Part shown: piece by piece, positions 26,458 to 35,066 of the stretch
Layout of the letters: each line of letters begins with the position of its first letter
Numbering within the stretch: position 1 is the first letter of the stretch
Position numbers and translations under genes: made by a program
Assembly (NCBI GenBank): GCA_025361625.1
Contig: JANYKL010000145.1
Location: forward strand, 31,399-95,398
From: Acidobacteriaceae bacterium
Lineage (GTDB): Bacteria > Acidobacteriota > Terriglobia > Terriglobales > Acidobacteriaceae
Reading direction: 5' to 3'
Length of the DNA: 64,000 nucleotides
Notes under the pieces: model-generated
The model's database searches: none
What the model saw: only the letters and a program-made list of their open reading frames with translations
Told to the model about the DNA's origin: nothing

Positions 26458-26485
26458 AGGGTGAAATTCGACTAACCTTCACCCT
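26458..26485 (+). other. Hairpin between the two Ig-like genes
   Basis: AGGGTGAA (26458-26465) pairs with TTCACCCT (26478-26485) across 12 nt. It starts about 40 nt after the stop at 26417 and has no T-run, so it is a possible transcript end or processing site. Confidence 0.35.
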
Positions 26486-26552
26486 CCCGGGAATTCAATT
26501 TAATGCAAGACCACACTTTTTGCGGTTAGAGCGTCACGCGTCCGAGGGAAAT

Positions 26553-26936
26553 ATGAAACGAAGGTTCATTCGGTCGGCCCGGGTTGGGCTTGTTGGGTTT
26601 GGAACTCTGCTCCTTTTCGCGAGTTGCGGTCATGATCGCAAACTTGTCAGCATTCAAGTTGCTCCAACTCAATTCACTTTCGGGGCGCCCATTCCCGGGC
26701 AGAGTGCTCAGTTCCGTGCTTACGGCACGTTTATCCATCCCCCTGTCACGCGGGATATCACCGACCAGGTCACATGGGCAGTCGACGACGATATAGTTTC
26801 GATCGCGGCTGGCCTGGTTACCACTACTGGCTTAGCTTGCGGTACTACGAATGTCACTGCGACTATGCCGGAAGGCACCGGAGGAGCAAGCAACATCATC
26901 ATCGGCGCCGGTTCTGTTGTAGTGACTTGCCCTTAA
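26553..26936 (+). CDS. Ig-like (Big_2-type) lipoprotein
   Basis: A 127-aa protein with a lipoprotein signal: basic start, hydrophobic stretch and lipobox 'LLFASCG'. The mature part is one bacterial Ig-like group 2 domain, with 'VSIQVAPTQFTFG', 'DITDQVTWAVDDDIVSI' and 'GTTNVTATMPEG'. Such domains serve in adhesion or as structural modules. ATG 26553 is the only start that places the signal correctly. Probably anchored to the outer membrane. Confidence 0.75.
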   Translation: MKRRFIRSARVGLVGFGTLLLFASCGHDRKLVSIQVAPTQFTFGAPIPGQSAQFRAYGTFIHPPVTRDITDQVTWAVDDDIVSIAAGLVTTTGLACGTTNVTATMPEGTGGASNIIIGAGSVVVTCP

Positions 26937-26969
26937 TTTGATCCGCTGGCACGAGAAATTTCTGTCAGA

Positions 26970-27134
26970 TTAATCTTCGCTAAGAAGCTTACCCAATGTA
27001 GGTTTGTGCTTCTCTACTTTCGCTTTTTTCCCGGGAACGAGAGCTGAAGGTTTTGGCGAGCCTTCACGTTCGCGGGCCATTTCGCGAACGATCTTTCCGG
27101 CCGAAAAAATTTTCTTTTTACGTTTTCGTGGCAT
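26970..27134 (-). CDS. Small basic protein (54 aa)
   Basis: A 54-aa frame beginning MPRKRKKKIFSAGKIV and ending TLGKLLSED. It is strongly basic (run of Lys/Arg at the start, many Lys later), with no Cys, no signal peptide and a predicted helix around 'SAGKIVREMAREREG'. It lies alone between two plus-strand genes. Coding support is limited to the coherent composition and clean start; it resembles small nucleic-acid-binding proteins, but I do not recognise a family. Confidence 0.45.
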   Translation of the reverse strand: MPRKRKKKIFSAGKIVREMAREREGSPKPSALVPGKKAKVEKHKPTLGKLLSED

Positions 27135-27267
27135 GAGCTGTGAATCTCGGATCTTCGCACATTCTGTCCTTAAAAATGTAATAATTTGAGATCAGAAGCG
27201 CACCGCACCTCGTGGAAAAATCGGCGCTCGGTGGTTCGCGACTACAAAGCAGAGAAGACCCTAATTT

Positions 27268-27537
27268 ATGGATGAACGTGAATTTTTTGACGAACGGACG
27301 GAGAAAAAGCCGGCAAGTTTAAGTTGTCCGAGTTGCCACCAATCGGCGGAATACGAGATTCAATGGTTGGTGCGGACAAAGAAGAAAAACCTTCCGCCGC
27401 GGGCGGACGATCGCGATCGCGCGAAGTTTGCCAAGGCGCAATCCTACATGCTCCGCCGTGACGACATGTTGGTCTGTATGCGCTGCCGCAAGCGGTTCGA
27501 GATTACGGGAGTGCAGAGCGTGGCCTTCCTGCAATGA
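27268..27537 (+). CDS. Small zinc-ribbon-like protein
   Basis: An 89-aa acidic/basic mixed protein with two CxxC knuckles: 'LSCPSCHQS' near residue 20 and 'LVCMRCRKRF' near residue 70. Together they could bind one zinc ion as a ribbon with a long helical insert. No signal peptide. No function can be named; zinc ribbons of this size often act in nucleic-acid or protein contacts. Confidence 0.65.
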   Translation: MDEREFFDERTEKKPASLSCPSCHQSAEYEIQWLVRTKKKNLPPRADDRDRAKFAKAQSYMLRRDDMLVCMRCRKRFEITGVQSVAFLQ

Positions 27538-27582
27538 ATCGTTCCTAAGACAACTAGCGCGAGCGCAACGAGTTTAAGCTGT

Positions 27583-28086
27583 TTACCGTCTTAATTTAGC
27601 TTTCGAAATTTTCCGAGGCATGAGACCCGCCGCCAACTGCCGAACGCTGCGCAAGAGCCCTCCCAGGCCGTCCTGATCGTTCGTTGATTCGCCGCCCGGT
27701 TTGTCGCTGTAACCTTCGTCCTCCATATTTCGTGCGGCGAGAGCAAGTCGTTTTGAACTGGCGTCATCCATCGTGACAAAGCGAAATGCCTGTGCCAGTG
27801 GCACCCGGTCGGCGAACATCTGCAGAAATTCAATGTCCCCAGTCACTTTTCCAAATACCGTCTTGAGTGTAATGCCGCCGGCCGTGCCAGGCTGAATCGG
27901 ACCGCGCGAAAGAATTGCTGAGCCTCCGCTGAGAGACAACGTCCGTAATACGCCGACAAACGGGCTCCCGGCGATGTGGAATAACGCGCGTTCCTGGTCT
28001 GGAACGCGGATGCGAGGCGCTCTCTCTTTGCACCGCTTTTTGGCTGGCTTCGCCACAGGTCGAGGATGGCGACTGCCGTAACTCAT
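27583..28086 (-). CDS. PilZ-like domain protein
   Basis: A 167-aa protein whose residues about 25-90 resemble a PilZ barrel: 'RIRVPDQERALFHIAG', then 'LRTLSLSGGSAILSRG' where PilZ has (D/N)xSxxG, then 'GTAGGITLKTVFG'. The Arg pair before the barrel is only partly kept, so c-di-GMP binding is uncertain. The C-terminal part is polar with a basic end ('RKISKAKLRR'). It lies downstream of the exported gluzincin on the same strand, 32 bp away, so it may be co-transcribed with it. Confidence 0.55.
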   Translation of the reverse strand: MSYGSRHPRPVAKPAKKRCKERAPRIRVPDQERALFHIAGSPFVGVLRTLSLSGGSAILSRGPIQPGTAGGITLKTVFGKVTGDIEFLQMFADRVPLAQAFRFVTMDDASSKRLALAARNMEDEGYSDKPGGESTNDQDGLGGLLRSVRQLAAGLMPRKISKAKLRR

Positions 28087-28118
28087 GTCAAGGTAACTGG
28101 AGTTTGCCGAAAATCCAG

Positions 28119-29837
28119 CTACGGCGCAGCAAACGTGAAAACGTTGTTGCTCAAGTCACTTTCGGGAACGCTGCCGTCGTTGATCAATATGCGGGTTGGC
28201 GTGCCCGGCACTTCAATGCGCGTCGTAGTTGTCGAATTTGCGCGTACTTCTAAACGTGTGGATATTTCTCCGCCATCATATGAAACCGTAAGCGGAACCT
28301 CAGCGCCGGCCCTACCGGCGTTTTCCAAAGTCACCGTTACGAAGTGCACTCCCTTTTCCGTTGTCCACGGATGAGCCGACTGCACTTTGAAGTCGGGAAG
28401 TCCGCGGTCGTGGTAAACCCAATCATCAAAAAACCAGGCCAGGTCGCGCTTTGATCCATTGGTCATGAGGTTCTCCACATATTTCGGTTCGATGTCATCT
28501 GCGGCCCGATACTTCGCGATGACGGTCTTCAACGCTTCAGCGCCCACCAGATCCCGCAACATCCACCAAACATAAGCGGCCTTGCTGCGGTAGTAAGCCT
28601 CGTCGAAGGTCGAGATGAGAGGCTGGCCTTTACTCTCGGAGGGCGCGCTTGTGTATTCCTTTTCTGCGTCAAGAAACGCCGCGCGGTGAAGGCCAAGCAG
28701 GTCGAGCGCAGCTTGCCGCCCACCTTGTTCCTGGCGATACATCGCTTCGGCAAAGTGAGCTAAGCCTTCATAAACCCATGGTTTTGCCGACGGCAGGGAG
28801 GCGTGAACAAGTTCATGCACGAGGTTGATGCCTGCGAGCTTCGAATCTTCTCCGGCCATCGAAGCCAGCAGCATCGTGCCGCTTTCGAAAGGAGCAGCGT
28901 GCGGGTCGGCAAAATCCGCGATCGTAACCGAACCTTTCGCGGGACCAAACCACCCGGTCACAAATGCGGTTGCCGGCTCGAGCGCATTCGCGTACTTCCC
29001 CGCACCCTGCTCGTGCCCGGGCAAACTGAATAACTTCAAGGGTGCCTTTGAAAGGTCTACGTACGACGCCACGGCGAACATCGGAGTGACCGCGCCCAAT
29101 GGTTTCCATTCACACTCGGCGCGGGCGCTCGCATTTCCCGGAGGCTCGGCAACCGCAGCGCTGGTCAATTCGGGTGCCTCGGTGCCACATAATAAATGAA
29201 GCACTTCTTCAGACCGATTGCTCTCAACCTTCAAGATCAACTTGAATTCGCTCTTCGCGGCACGCGCCTTCCAGCGGTCGGTCACCTCGAAGAGACTATT
29301 GCCTTCAGAAAAATCAGCGGACTCAGTAGTGATCGGGTACCACGCTACATAGCCCGCCCCGCGCACGGCGGTGAACAATGGAGATATCTGGTCCCAGCTT
29401 GTGTGCTTTGCGATCGCCTCGGGCACTCCAATGCGAGTGAGTCGCGTGGCGTCCGCGGTGATCACGCCCTCGTAGCCGATCTGCAGCTCCACGGAATCCT
29501 TAGGCTTGATTGCAGAAGGAAGCGTGACCACGGCTTCCGACAGCGCCCCGGTGTGGTCTATGTCGGAGGAGTAGGGTTGAGACACGTACTGCACGGGCTC
29601 CCCAGCTACACGTATGGATCTCCAATTAAGAGAAGAAGAGAGCTGCAGTGCCACTACTCTTTGTGGCTGAGTGGAGTCGTTGCGGAGACTTATTTTGCCC
29701 CGCGCCCCCAGACGTTGCTGCTCTGGCTCCAGGCGAATTTCGAGGTCATATTTTGTGACCGTGAAGGCCTCGCGGTCAAGAGCCGATGCCGCCGACGCGC
29801 AGAAGTACAGCAGGCATAGCGCAGCAAAACATTTCAT
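28119..29837 (-). CDS. Exported gluzincin-type metallopeptidase (M1-like)
   Basis: A 572-aa protein with a signal peptide (ends near 'SAASALD'). The N-terminal part resembles the beta-sheet domain of M1 aminopeptidases ('YDLEIRLEPEQQRLGARGK'). The zinc motif is HELVH (341-345) with Glu357 in 'WVYEGLAHF' as likely third ligand. The 11-residue gap is much shorter than the 18 of classic M1 enzymes, so it belongs to the wider 'peptidase MA-like' group. The C-terminus is Ig-like beta sheet. Its start overlaps the stop of rlmB by 4 bp (ATGA). Probably periplasmic. Confidence 0.8.
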   Translation of the reverse strand: MKCFAALCLLYFCASAASALDREAFTVTKYDLEIRLEPEQQRLGARGKISLRNDSTQPQRVVALQLSSSLNWRSIRVAGEPVQYVSQPYSSDIDHTGALSEAVVTLPSAIKPKDSVELQIGYEGVITADATRLTRIGVPEAIAKHTSWDQISPLFTAVRGAGYVAWYPITTESADFSEGNSLFEVTDRWKARAAKSEFKLILKVESNRSEEVLHLLCGTEAPELTSAAVAEPPGNASARAECEWKPLGAVTPMFAVASYVDLSKAPLKLFSLPGHEQGAGKYANALEPATAFVTGWFGPAKGSVTIADFADPHAAPFESGTMLLASMAGEDSKLAGINLVHELVHASLPSAKPWVYEGLAHFAEAMYRQEQGGRQAALDLLGLHRAAFLDAEKEYTSAPSESKGQPLISTFDEAYYRSKAAYVWWMLRDLVGAEALKTVIAKYRAADDIEPKYVENLMTNGSKRDLAWFFDDWVYHDRGLPDFKVQSAHPWTTEKGVHFVTVTLENAGRAGAEVPLTVSYDGGEISTRLEVRANSTTTTRIEVPGTPTRILINDGSVPESDLSNNVFTFAAP

Positions 29838-30580
29838 GATTTGTTGGATGCGCCCAGCCGCCTCTGCCGGACAACTTCATAGAGCATGATGCCTGCCGCC
29901 ACCGACACATTCAACGAGGGAACGTTCCCCAGCATCGGTATCGAGACTAGAAAATCACAATGCCGGCGCACCAGGTCGTGCAAGCCCTTGCCCTCAGCTC
30001 CGAGCACGACCGCGCAGTGCATTTTGTAATCTACAGCGTCATAGGTTTGCGGAGCGCGCTCATCGAGCCCGACTATCCACAGCTCTTTCTCTTTCAGATC
30101 TTCGATGGTGCGCGAAATATTCGTCACTTTAGCGATTGGCAAATGCTCGCTCGCGCCCGCGGACACCTTCGCAACCGCCGCCGTCACCGTCGCCGAACGC
30201 CGTTCGGGAATCACAACACCATCAGCTCCGGAGGCATCAGCCGTGCGCAGAATGGCTCCCAGGTTATGCGGATCTTCCACCCCATCGAGCACCACTACCA
30301 GGGAATACTCTCCGCGCCGGGAAGCCACGATGTCATCGAGATTGCTGTATTGTTTCGCCGAGGTGGCCGCGACCAGTCCTTGATGAGCCGTGTTGTTGGC
30401 CACTTCATCGAGTTCCTGCCGCGACATGAAGCGCACCGGGACGCCTATCTTCCGGCATTCTTCGATGACACGGCGCAAACGAATGTCCTTGCGTTCTTTG
30501 GCGACGCCGATCCACTCGAAGTTTCGCCCGCGCGCTTTTAGTGCCTCTATGACGGTATTGATTCCGTAAAGAATATTCAC
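29834..30580 (-). CDS. rlmB: 23S rRNA (guanosine-2'-O-)-methyltransferase RlmB-like (SPOUT family)
   Basis: A 248-aa SPOUT methyltransferase of the TrmH/RlmB family, which methylates the 2'-O of G2251 in E. coli 23S rRNA. The N-terminal substrate-binding domain begins 'ILYGINTVIEAL'. The knotted catalytic domain has 'LDGVEDPHNLGAILRTAD', 'VLGAEGKGL' and 'GNVPSLNVSVAAG'. GTG 30580 is chosen because the family alignment begins there and a TAGACT box lies 7 nt upstream; TTG 30667 is an in-frame alternative. Cytosolic; overlaps the peptidase gene by 4 bp. Confidence 0.9.
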   Translation of the reverse strand: MNILYGINTVIEALKARGRNFEWIGVAKERKDIRLRRVIEECRKIGVPVRFMSRQELDEVANNTAHQGLVAATSAKQYSNLDDIVASRRGEYSLVVVLDGVEDPHNLGAILRTADASGADGVVIPERRSATVTAAVAKVSAGASEHLPIAKVTNISRTIEDLKEKELWIVGLDERAPQTYDAVDYKMHCAVVLGAEGKGLHDLVRRHCDFLVSIPMLGNVPSLNVSVAAGIMLYEVVRQRRLGASNKS

Positions 30581-30587
30581 GTCGAGT

Positions 30588-30593
30588 AGTCTA
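30588..30593 (-). promoter_or_regulatory. -10-like box before rlmB
   Basis: TAGACT on the minus strand ends 7 nt before GTG 30580, and there is no Shine-Dalgarno sequence. This supports GTG 30580 as a leaderless start. No clear -35 box. Confidence 0.3.
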
Positions 30594-30728
30594 CCGCGTC
30601 GGTCATCAAGCCCTATATTCAGATAGATTTCGCAAACATCCAACGCGTTAAAGAAGGGATACCCCAAAACGACCCCACCGCCATGTTGCCCTGGTACTGC
30701 CCTTAATTCTGCGTCGCTTCGTGCTGGT

Positions 30729-30736
30729 GCTAAACT
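30729..30736 (+). promoter_or_regulatory. Extended -10-like box before the thiolase gene
   Basis: The box TAAACT (30731-30736) is preceded by TGC, giving an extended -10 pattern. It ends 10 nt before GTG 30747, and there is no Shine-Dalgarno sequence, so the leader would be only a few nucleotides. Confidence 0.35.
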
Positions 30737-30746
30737 CGAATTCCAA

Positions 30747-31943
30747 GTGGATCCCGTCTACATTCTCTCTGCGGTCCGCACTCCAATCGCCAAATTTGGA
30801 GGCTCTCTTGCTTCGCTCTCAGCCGTGGATATGGGCACGGCCGCCGCTGCAGCGGCAATCGAGCACGCATCGGTCGATCCCTGCCAGATAGAGGAGACGA
30901 TCTTCGGGAACGCCCGGCAGGCCGGAGGTGGGCCTAACCCTGCGCGCCAGATTTCAATTCGTAGCGGCGTCCCACAAGAAGTACCCGCGTACACGGTCAA
31001 CAAAGCCTGTGCCTCCGGGATTAAATCCATCGCGCTTGGCTTTAGCGAGATCGCGTCCGGCAATCTCGAATGCGTGCTCGCTGGTGGCACGGAGTCGATG
31101 TCGCGCCTTCCTTACTATCTCGAAGGCGCGCGTTGGGGATACCGCCTCGGCCATCAGGAACTTGTCGATGGCATGTATCGCGATGGATTCTTTTGTCCTA
31201 TGGCGCAGATGCTCATGGGCGAGACCGCCGAAGTTTTGGCGGAACAATACGCCGTCACTCGTGAGGAGCAGGATCAGTACGCCATGGAGTCGCAAACGCG
31301 TGCCGCAGCGGCGCAATCCGCCGGACACTTCGATACAGAAATTGTTCCGGTGACGATTCCGGGAAAAAAAGGAAGCACGATTTTTTCGCGGGACGAGCAT
31401 CTGTTTCTCGACGCAAGCCTGGAAAAACTGGGCAAGCTCGCTCCCGTGTTTGCAAAGGGTAAGGGAAAGAACGGCACTGTCACGGCGGGAAATTCTTCAG
31501 GTATTACAGACGGCGCCGCGGCTGTCGTGTTAGCCAGTGAGAAATTTGTGCGGAAACAGAATCTCAAGCCGATGGCGAAAATCATCGGAGTCACTTCCGC
31601 TGGCGTCGACCCTCGAGTCATGGGAATCGGTCCCGTTCCGGCGGTTCAAAAAATGCAGGAAAAACATGGTCTCAAGCTGCAAGAATTCGATCTCATCGAA
31701 TTGAACGAAGCTTTCGCCGCTCAGGTACTGGCTTGCGATCGTGACCTGCATTTCGATCGTGACAAGCTGAACGTCAATGGCGGCGCCATTGCGCTTGGCC
31801 ATCCGATCGGATGCACCGGCACGCGCATCGTCGTAACTCTTCTCCACGAGATGCGGCGACGCAGAGTGCGCCGCGGCCTCGCCACTCTTTGCGTCAGCGG
31901 AGGGATGGGGATGGCGCTGGCTCTCGAAAACGCCGACTGGTAA
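30747..31943 (+). CDS. Acetyl-CoA C-acyltransferase (thiolase)
   Basis: A 398-aa thiolase that joins or cleaves acyl-CoA units. The acyl-accepting Cys is in '[13 protein letters not shown]', the catalytic His in '[15 protein letters not shown]', and the second Cys in '[12 protein letters not shown]'. '[13 protein letters not shown]' and '[10 protein letters not shown]' are family hallmarks. The start is GTG 30747. Acetoacetyl-CoA thiolase and the beta-oxidation 3-ketoacyl type cannot be told apart by eye. Single gene, divergent from rlmB. Confidence 0.94.
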   Translation: MDPVYILSAVRTPIAKFGGSLASLSAVDMGTAAAAAAIEHASVDPCQIEETIFGNARQAGGGPNPARQISIRSGVPQEVPAYTVNKACASGIKSIALGFSEIASGNLECVLAGGTESMSRLPYYLEGARWGYRLGHQELVDGMYRDGFFCPMAQMLMGETAEVLAEQYAVTREEQDQYAMESQTRAAAAQSAGHFDTEIVPVTIPGKKGSTIFSRDEHLFLDASLEKLGKLAPVFAKGKGKNGTVTAGNSSGITDGAAAVVLASEKFVRKQNLKPMAKIIGVTSAGVDPRVMGIGPVPAVQKMQEKHGLKLQEFDLIELNEAFAAQVLACDRDLHFDRDKLNVNGGAIALGHPIGCTGTRIVVTLLHEMRRRRVRRGLATLCVSGGMGMALALENADW

Positions 31944-31995
31944 GCGCTTTCGTTGACAGGTGAGATACCTGCTTCTATTCCACTCCGGATTGCTG

Positions 31996-32004
31996 TGCTA
32001 TACT
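31996..32004 (+). promoter_or_regulatory. Extended -10 promoter for the C5-epimerase-like gene
   Basis: TGCTATACT forms an extended -10 element 37 nt before ATG 32042. The -35 region is weak, as is usual with extended -10 promoters. Confidence 0.4.
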
Positions 32005-32041
32005 CCGCCCCGCTTCTTGTTTCATTCTGCGCACAATTTGT

Positions 32042-33178
32042 ATGAACAAAGCAAAGAATTCTTTTGAATCGCTGCGATACGCGCTGCGCGCCCTCCGCCG
32101 TGAATGTCTGCAATTCGGCTTCGACTACCCTCTCGACATAGACACCGAAGCGGGGCCGAAAAATTCCCTTCATTACTATCTCTACAGTGAAAAATTGTCC
32201 TGGAGCGTGATGAGTATGGATCCGGAGGGGGTACCTCGGGCGCGCAACCGGCTTTCTGGGCTGATTTACAAGCCGGCATACATCGCCTGGTGGGGACTGG
32301 TAAATCTCGGGCATTATCTGCGGCACAATGATGAGGCGAGCCGCGATTTATTCTTAAGGCAGGTCGATTGGCTGGAATCGCACGCTACGGTTCGCAATGA
32401 CGGGTCTGTCGTCTGGATGAACAATTACGATTGCTTGCAAGGCAAAACTCTCTTTCGCGCCCCCTGGGTTTCCGCTTACGATCAAGGCCTCGCAATCAGC
32501 GCGCTTGTTCGCGGATACCGAATGACGGGAAATCCGCGCCTATTGCAGTTGCTGCAGGGAGCGAGTCGAATTTTTGCTTTAGATGTAGATGAGGGAGGCG
32601 TGCGCGATTCCGTTCCCGCGGGTGCTCTCTATAGCGAGTTGCCCGGCCAATCGACCCCCGGAATTATGGATGGCTTTATGAGTTCGTTGCTCGGACTCTA
32701 CGACTTGTTTGTCGAGACCGGCGATCCCGCGGTCAAAGAGTTGTTTGACCAGGGTATTGCGGGACTGAAATCGATGCTGCCGTGTTGGGACTATCGCAAA
32801 AAATGGAGCTGGTATGGCTCGCACGCCTATTTGTGCCCGACGTCCTACCACTGGCTAAATCGGGTTCTGCTGGAAGTTCTCGCTAGACTGAGCGATGAGG
32901 CGACATTGGCGGAGTATGCCGAGGCTTGGCGGCCAGAGCGGCTTTCCTCCGCTTCGCGCGCTGAAATCTTTACCATGTTTCTTCTTACAAAGAATTTCTG
33001 CCGGGTGCGGAACAAGACTTGGGGATCAAATCTCGCCAAGGCCCGCGCTTCCTGTTCCGCACCTGTGAAGACCAAAGTTGAAAGTTCGCTGCCGCCGCAA
33101 GCTAATCCCGTATTAAATTCGGGCTCGAACCAGCTCATCGATTCACTGGACCTCGTCACCAGAACCGCCGCGCCCTAG
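32042..33178 (+). CDS. D-glucuronyl C5-epimerase-like protein
   Basis: A 378-aa cytosolic-looking protein without a signal peptide. Its centre fits the C-terminal catalytic domain of D-glucuronyl C5-epimerase, an alpha/alpha barrel: 'APWVSAYDQGLAISALVRGY', 'GGVRDSVPAGALYSELPG' and 'TPGIMDGFMSSLLGLYDL'. In animals this enzyme turns glucuronic to iduronic acid in heparan sulfate; bacterial homologues are less well known and probably modify a uronic-acid polysaccharide. The last 60 residues are low complexity. It is next to a LytTR regulator in the same direction, 56 bp away with its own promoter. Confidence 0.72.
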   Translation: MNKAKNSFESLRYALRALRRECLQFGFDYPLDIDTEAGPKNSLHYYLYSEKLSWSVMSMDPEGVPRARNRLSGLIYKPAYIAWWGLVNLGHYLRHNDEASRDLFLRQVDWLESHATVRNDGSVVWMNNYDCLQGKTLFRAPWVSAYDQGLAISALVRGYRMTGNPRLLQLLQGASRIFALDVDEGGVRDSVPAGALYSELPGQSTPGIMDGFMSSLLGLYDLFVETGDPAVKELFDQGIAGLKSMLPCWDYRKKWSWYGSHAYLCPTSYHWLNRVLLEVLARLSDEATLAEYAEAWRPERLSSASRAEIFTMFLLTKNFCRVRNKTWGSNLAKARASCSAPVKTKVESSLPPQANPVLNSGSNQLIDSLDLVTRTAAP

Positions 33179-33184
33179 CGTGCA

Positions 33185-33214
33185 TTGCTCTTCGCTCTCT
33201 TTCGCCGATATACT
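33185..33214 (+). promoter_or_regulatory. Putative promoter for the LytTR regulator
   Basis: TTGCTC (33185-33190), 18-nt spacer, TATACT (33209-33214). Predicted start near 33221, giving a leader of about 14 nt before ATG 33235. Confidence 0.45.
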
Positions 33215-33234
33215 CACAACAGATTTCGGTACCT

Positions 33235-34014
33235 ATGCCTCTTTCCACCGTGATTGTCGATGATGAACAGCTTGCGCGTGACGAACTCGCTTATCTATTG
33301 AAGAACATCAGCGATGTCAATATCGTTGCACAGGGCAAGAACGGATTGGACGCCGTCAACCTGATCAAGGAGCACAATCCCGATCTGGTCTTTCTTGACG
33401 TACAAATGCCGGGCCTCGACGGTTTCGGAGTGATCAAGAAGCTGCTCGACCGCAAGGTTGAACTCCCGAAAATTATTTTCGCCAGCGCCTTCGATCAGTA
33501 TGCGGTCAGGGCATTCGAGGTAAACGCGATCGATTACATCCTGAAGCCGTTTGACAAGAAACGGATCGCTTTGGCTATCGAGAAAGCGCGGGCGAAGATC
33601 GAAGCAGGCGCAAGCCCGGAAGAAAAGTTCGATACATTAGTGCGAATGCTCGAGTCGCAAAAGCCGCAAACCGCAAAAATACTTATCAAAGCCGCGGGTA
33701 GGCTGCTGCTCACGGATCCGAAAGATATTTGTTACGCCACGATCGACGATGGGGTTATCACTGTTTCCACGACTGGCTCCGCGGGTCTAGAAGGTCAATC
33801 GAACTGCAGAACTCTTGAAGAGCTGTTTGACAGTCTCGATCCCGCTCTATTCTGGCGAGCCCACCGATCGTTCCTTGTCAATATCAATCACATCCGCGAG
33901 GTTGTGCCGTGGTTCAAAAGTTCCTACCAGTTGCGGATGGACGACAAGAAGCAAACTGAAATTCCAGTGAGCCGCGCACAAACCCGCCGTCTGCGCGAAC
34001 TGTTCAATCTGTAG
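33235..34014 (+). CDS. LytTR family response regulator
   Basis: A 259-aa two-domain response regulator. The receiver domain (about 1-120) has the acidic pair 'VDDEQ', the phospho-acceptor Asp in 'LVFLDVQMPGLDG' and Lys in 'DYILKPFDKK'. The C-terminal LytTR DNA-binding domain (about 155-257) shows 'FWRAHRSFLVNINHI' and 'EIPVSRAQTRRLRELF'. LytTR regulators often control surface polysaccharide, virulence or bacteriocin genes. No sensor kinase is adjacent, so its partner lies elsewhere. Neighbouring a polysaccharide-modifying enzyme, it may act in the same process. Confidence 0.92.
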   Translation: MPLSTVIVDDEQLARDELAYLLKNISDVNIVAQGKNGLDAVNLIKEHNPDLVFLDVQMPGLDGFGVIKKLLDRKVELPKIIFASAFDQYAVRAFEVNAIDYILKPFDKKRIALAIEKARAKIEAGASPEEKFDTLVRMLESQKPQTAKILIKAAGRLLLTDPKDICYATIDDGVITVSTTGSAGLEGQSNCRTLEELFDSLDPALFWRAHRSFLVNINHIREVVPWFKSSYQLRMDDKKQTEIPVSRAQTRRLRELFNL

Positions 34015-34112
34015 CGCTTTCTAGGGTCGGGTTTCTGCAAACTCACTCCGGAGTAACAAATACCATAACCAATCAATGGATCGGCGCGGAGTTACCCCCA
34101 CCGCCGGCGCGT

Positions 34113-34823
34113 TCAGTTTCTGATTGCCTGCAGGGCGATACGATTCGGAATCACCAGGGTCGCACCTTCAAGCCGGATCAGATCTTTGCGCTTCAAATCA
34201 CTGAACAGCCGGGTTACCGTTTCCCGCGACGACCCAATCATCTGTGCTATTTCTTCGTGAGTAAATTCGGTACGGACCCGCAACTCGCGATTCTTGGTTT
34301 CAGTGGAGACCCACGAAAGAAGAAGCCGGATAAGCTTTTCGGTCGAACTCCGTGCCAGCAACAATTCGTGCACATTCTCGAAACACGTCATAATCTCGCG
34401 ACCTAATATGGAAGCGCATGCCAGCGCGACCCCGCCATCATTGTGAAGCAGCCGCAGAAAACTCTCCCGCTCCACAAACTTAATTTGGCACAGTTCGATG
34501 GTAGTGACCATGACAGCGGAAGGCCCGCCGTTCACAACTGAAGATAATCCAAACAGTTCTCGATCTCCGCCGATTCGTAAGATTAGCGTCTTGCCGTCGC
34601 GAGCTTGCGCCGAGATTTTTGCGCGGCCGGAGCAGGCTATGTAAATGCCCCGCGCGTTCTGCCCCTCGGAAATTAAAGTAGCATTCGCGGGATAAAGCGT
34701 GAGATGTCCGGTGTTATTGAAAACAGACATTATCGGGGGTGAAAAATTGCAGAAATCATTGGCCTGTCTTAGCTTGCAGCTCAGACAGTCGTTAGGGATT
34801 GCGATTCGTCGTGACACGCCCAT
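34113..34823 (-). CDS. Crp/Fnr family transcriptional regulator
   Basis: A 236-aa regulator with an N-terminal Cys cluster ('NDCLSCKLRQANDFC'), a cNMP-type beta-roll (about 45-150, 'GIYIACSGRAKISAQ') and a winged HTH with 'THEEIAQMIGSSRETVTRLF'. The Cys arrangement CxxC-x8-C is common in this family, but it is not the exact FNR spacing, so an iron-sulfur cluster is possible rather than shown. ATG 34823 is chosen because the frame upstream runs into a 12-bp tandem repeat. Downstream of, and codirectional with, a sigma-54 activator. Confidence 0.88.
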   Translation of the reverse strand: MGVSRRIAIPNDCLSCKLRQANDFCNFSPPIMSVFNNTGHLTLYPANATLISEGQNARGIYIACSGRAKISAQARDGKTLILRIGGDRELFGLSSVVNGGPSAVMVTTIELCQIKFVERESFLRLLHNDGGVALACASILGREIMTCFENVHELLLARSSTEKLIRLLLSWVSTETKNRELRVRTEFTHEEIAQMIGSSRETVTRLFSDLKRKDLIRLEGATLVIPNRIALQAIRN

Positions 34824-34980
34824 AGGTCGATAGAACTGGTTCGGCTTGCCGATGATGATTTTGAACCGGGTGAAGCGGGTTCGTCGCAACATGCACTGCA
34901 CACCGATAACCAATCTTCGACCCCATGGATTCCCTATCTTCGTGGCGAGTAGCGGGCAGGATTCCAGAGCTGTTGGCGGA

Positions 34981-35022
34981 GTGCCGGATGAAGTGCCGGA
35001 TGCAGTGCCGGATGAAGTGCCG
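34981..35022. repeat. 12-bp tandem repeat (GTGCCGGATGAA-type)
   Basis: Three full copies of GTGCCGGATGAA (the middle copy has C in place of one A) plus a six-base fourth copy, between the Crp/Fnr gene and the sigma-54 activator. It is 12 bp long, a multiple of three, so it stays in frame in a spurious upstream extension of the Crp/Fnr frame. Confidence 0.9.
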
Positions 35023-35066
35023 AACATTCGGCGGGGTGCCGCCCGTTCGGCAGCGGGCCCGCGGGC

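Noticed and set aside
31953-32004. TTGACA at 31953 paired with TATACT at 31999
   Set aside because: The spacing is 40 nt; the TATACT is instead read as an extended -10 with its own TGC.
34824-35027. N-terminal extension of the Crp/Fnr protein (68 residues)
   Set aside because: The extension is made of the 12-bp tandem repeat translated as Ser/Gly/Thr, unlike any Crp/Fnr member; the ATG at 34823 gives a normal length.
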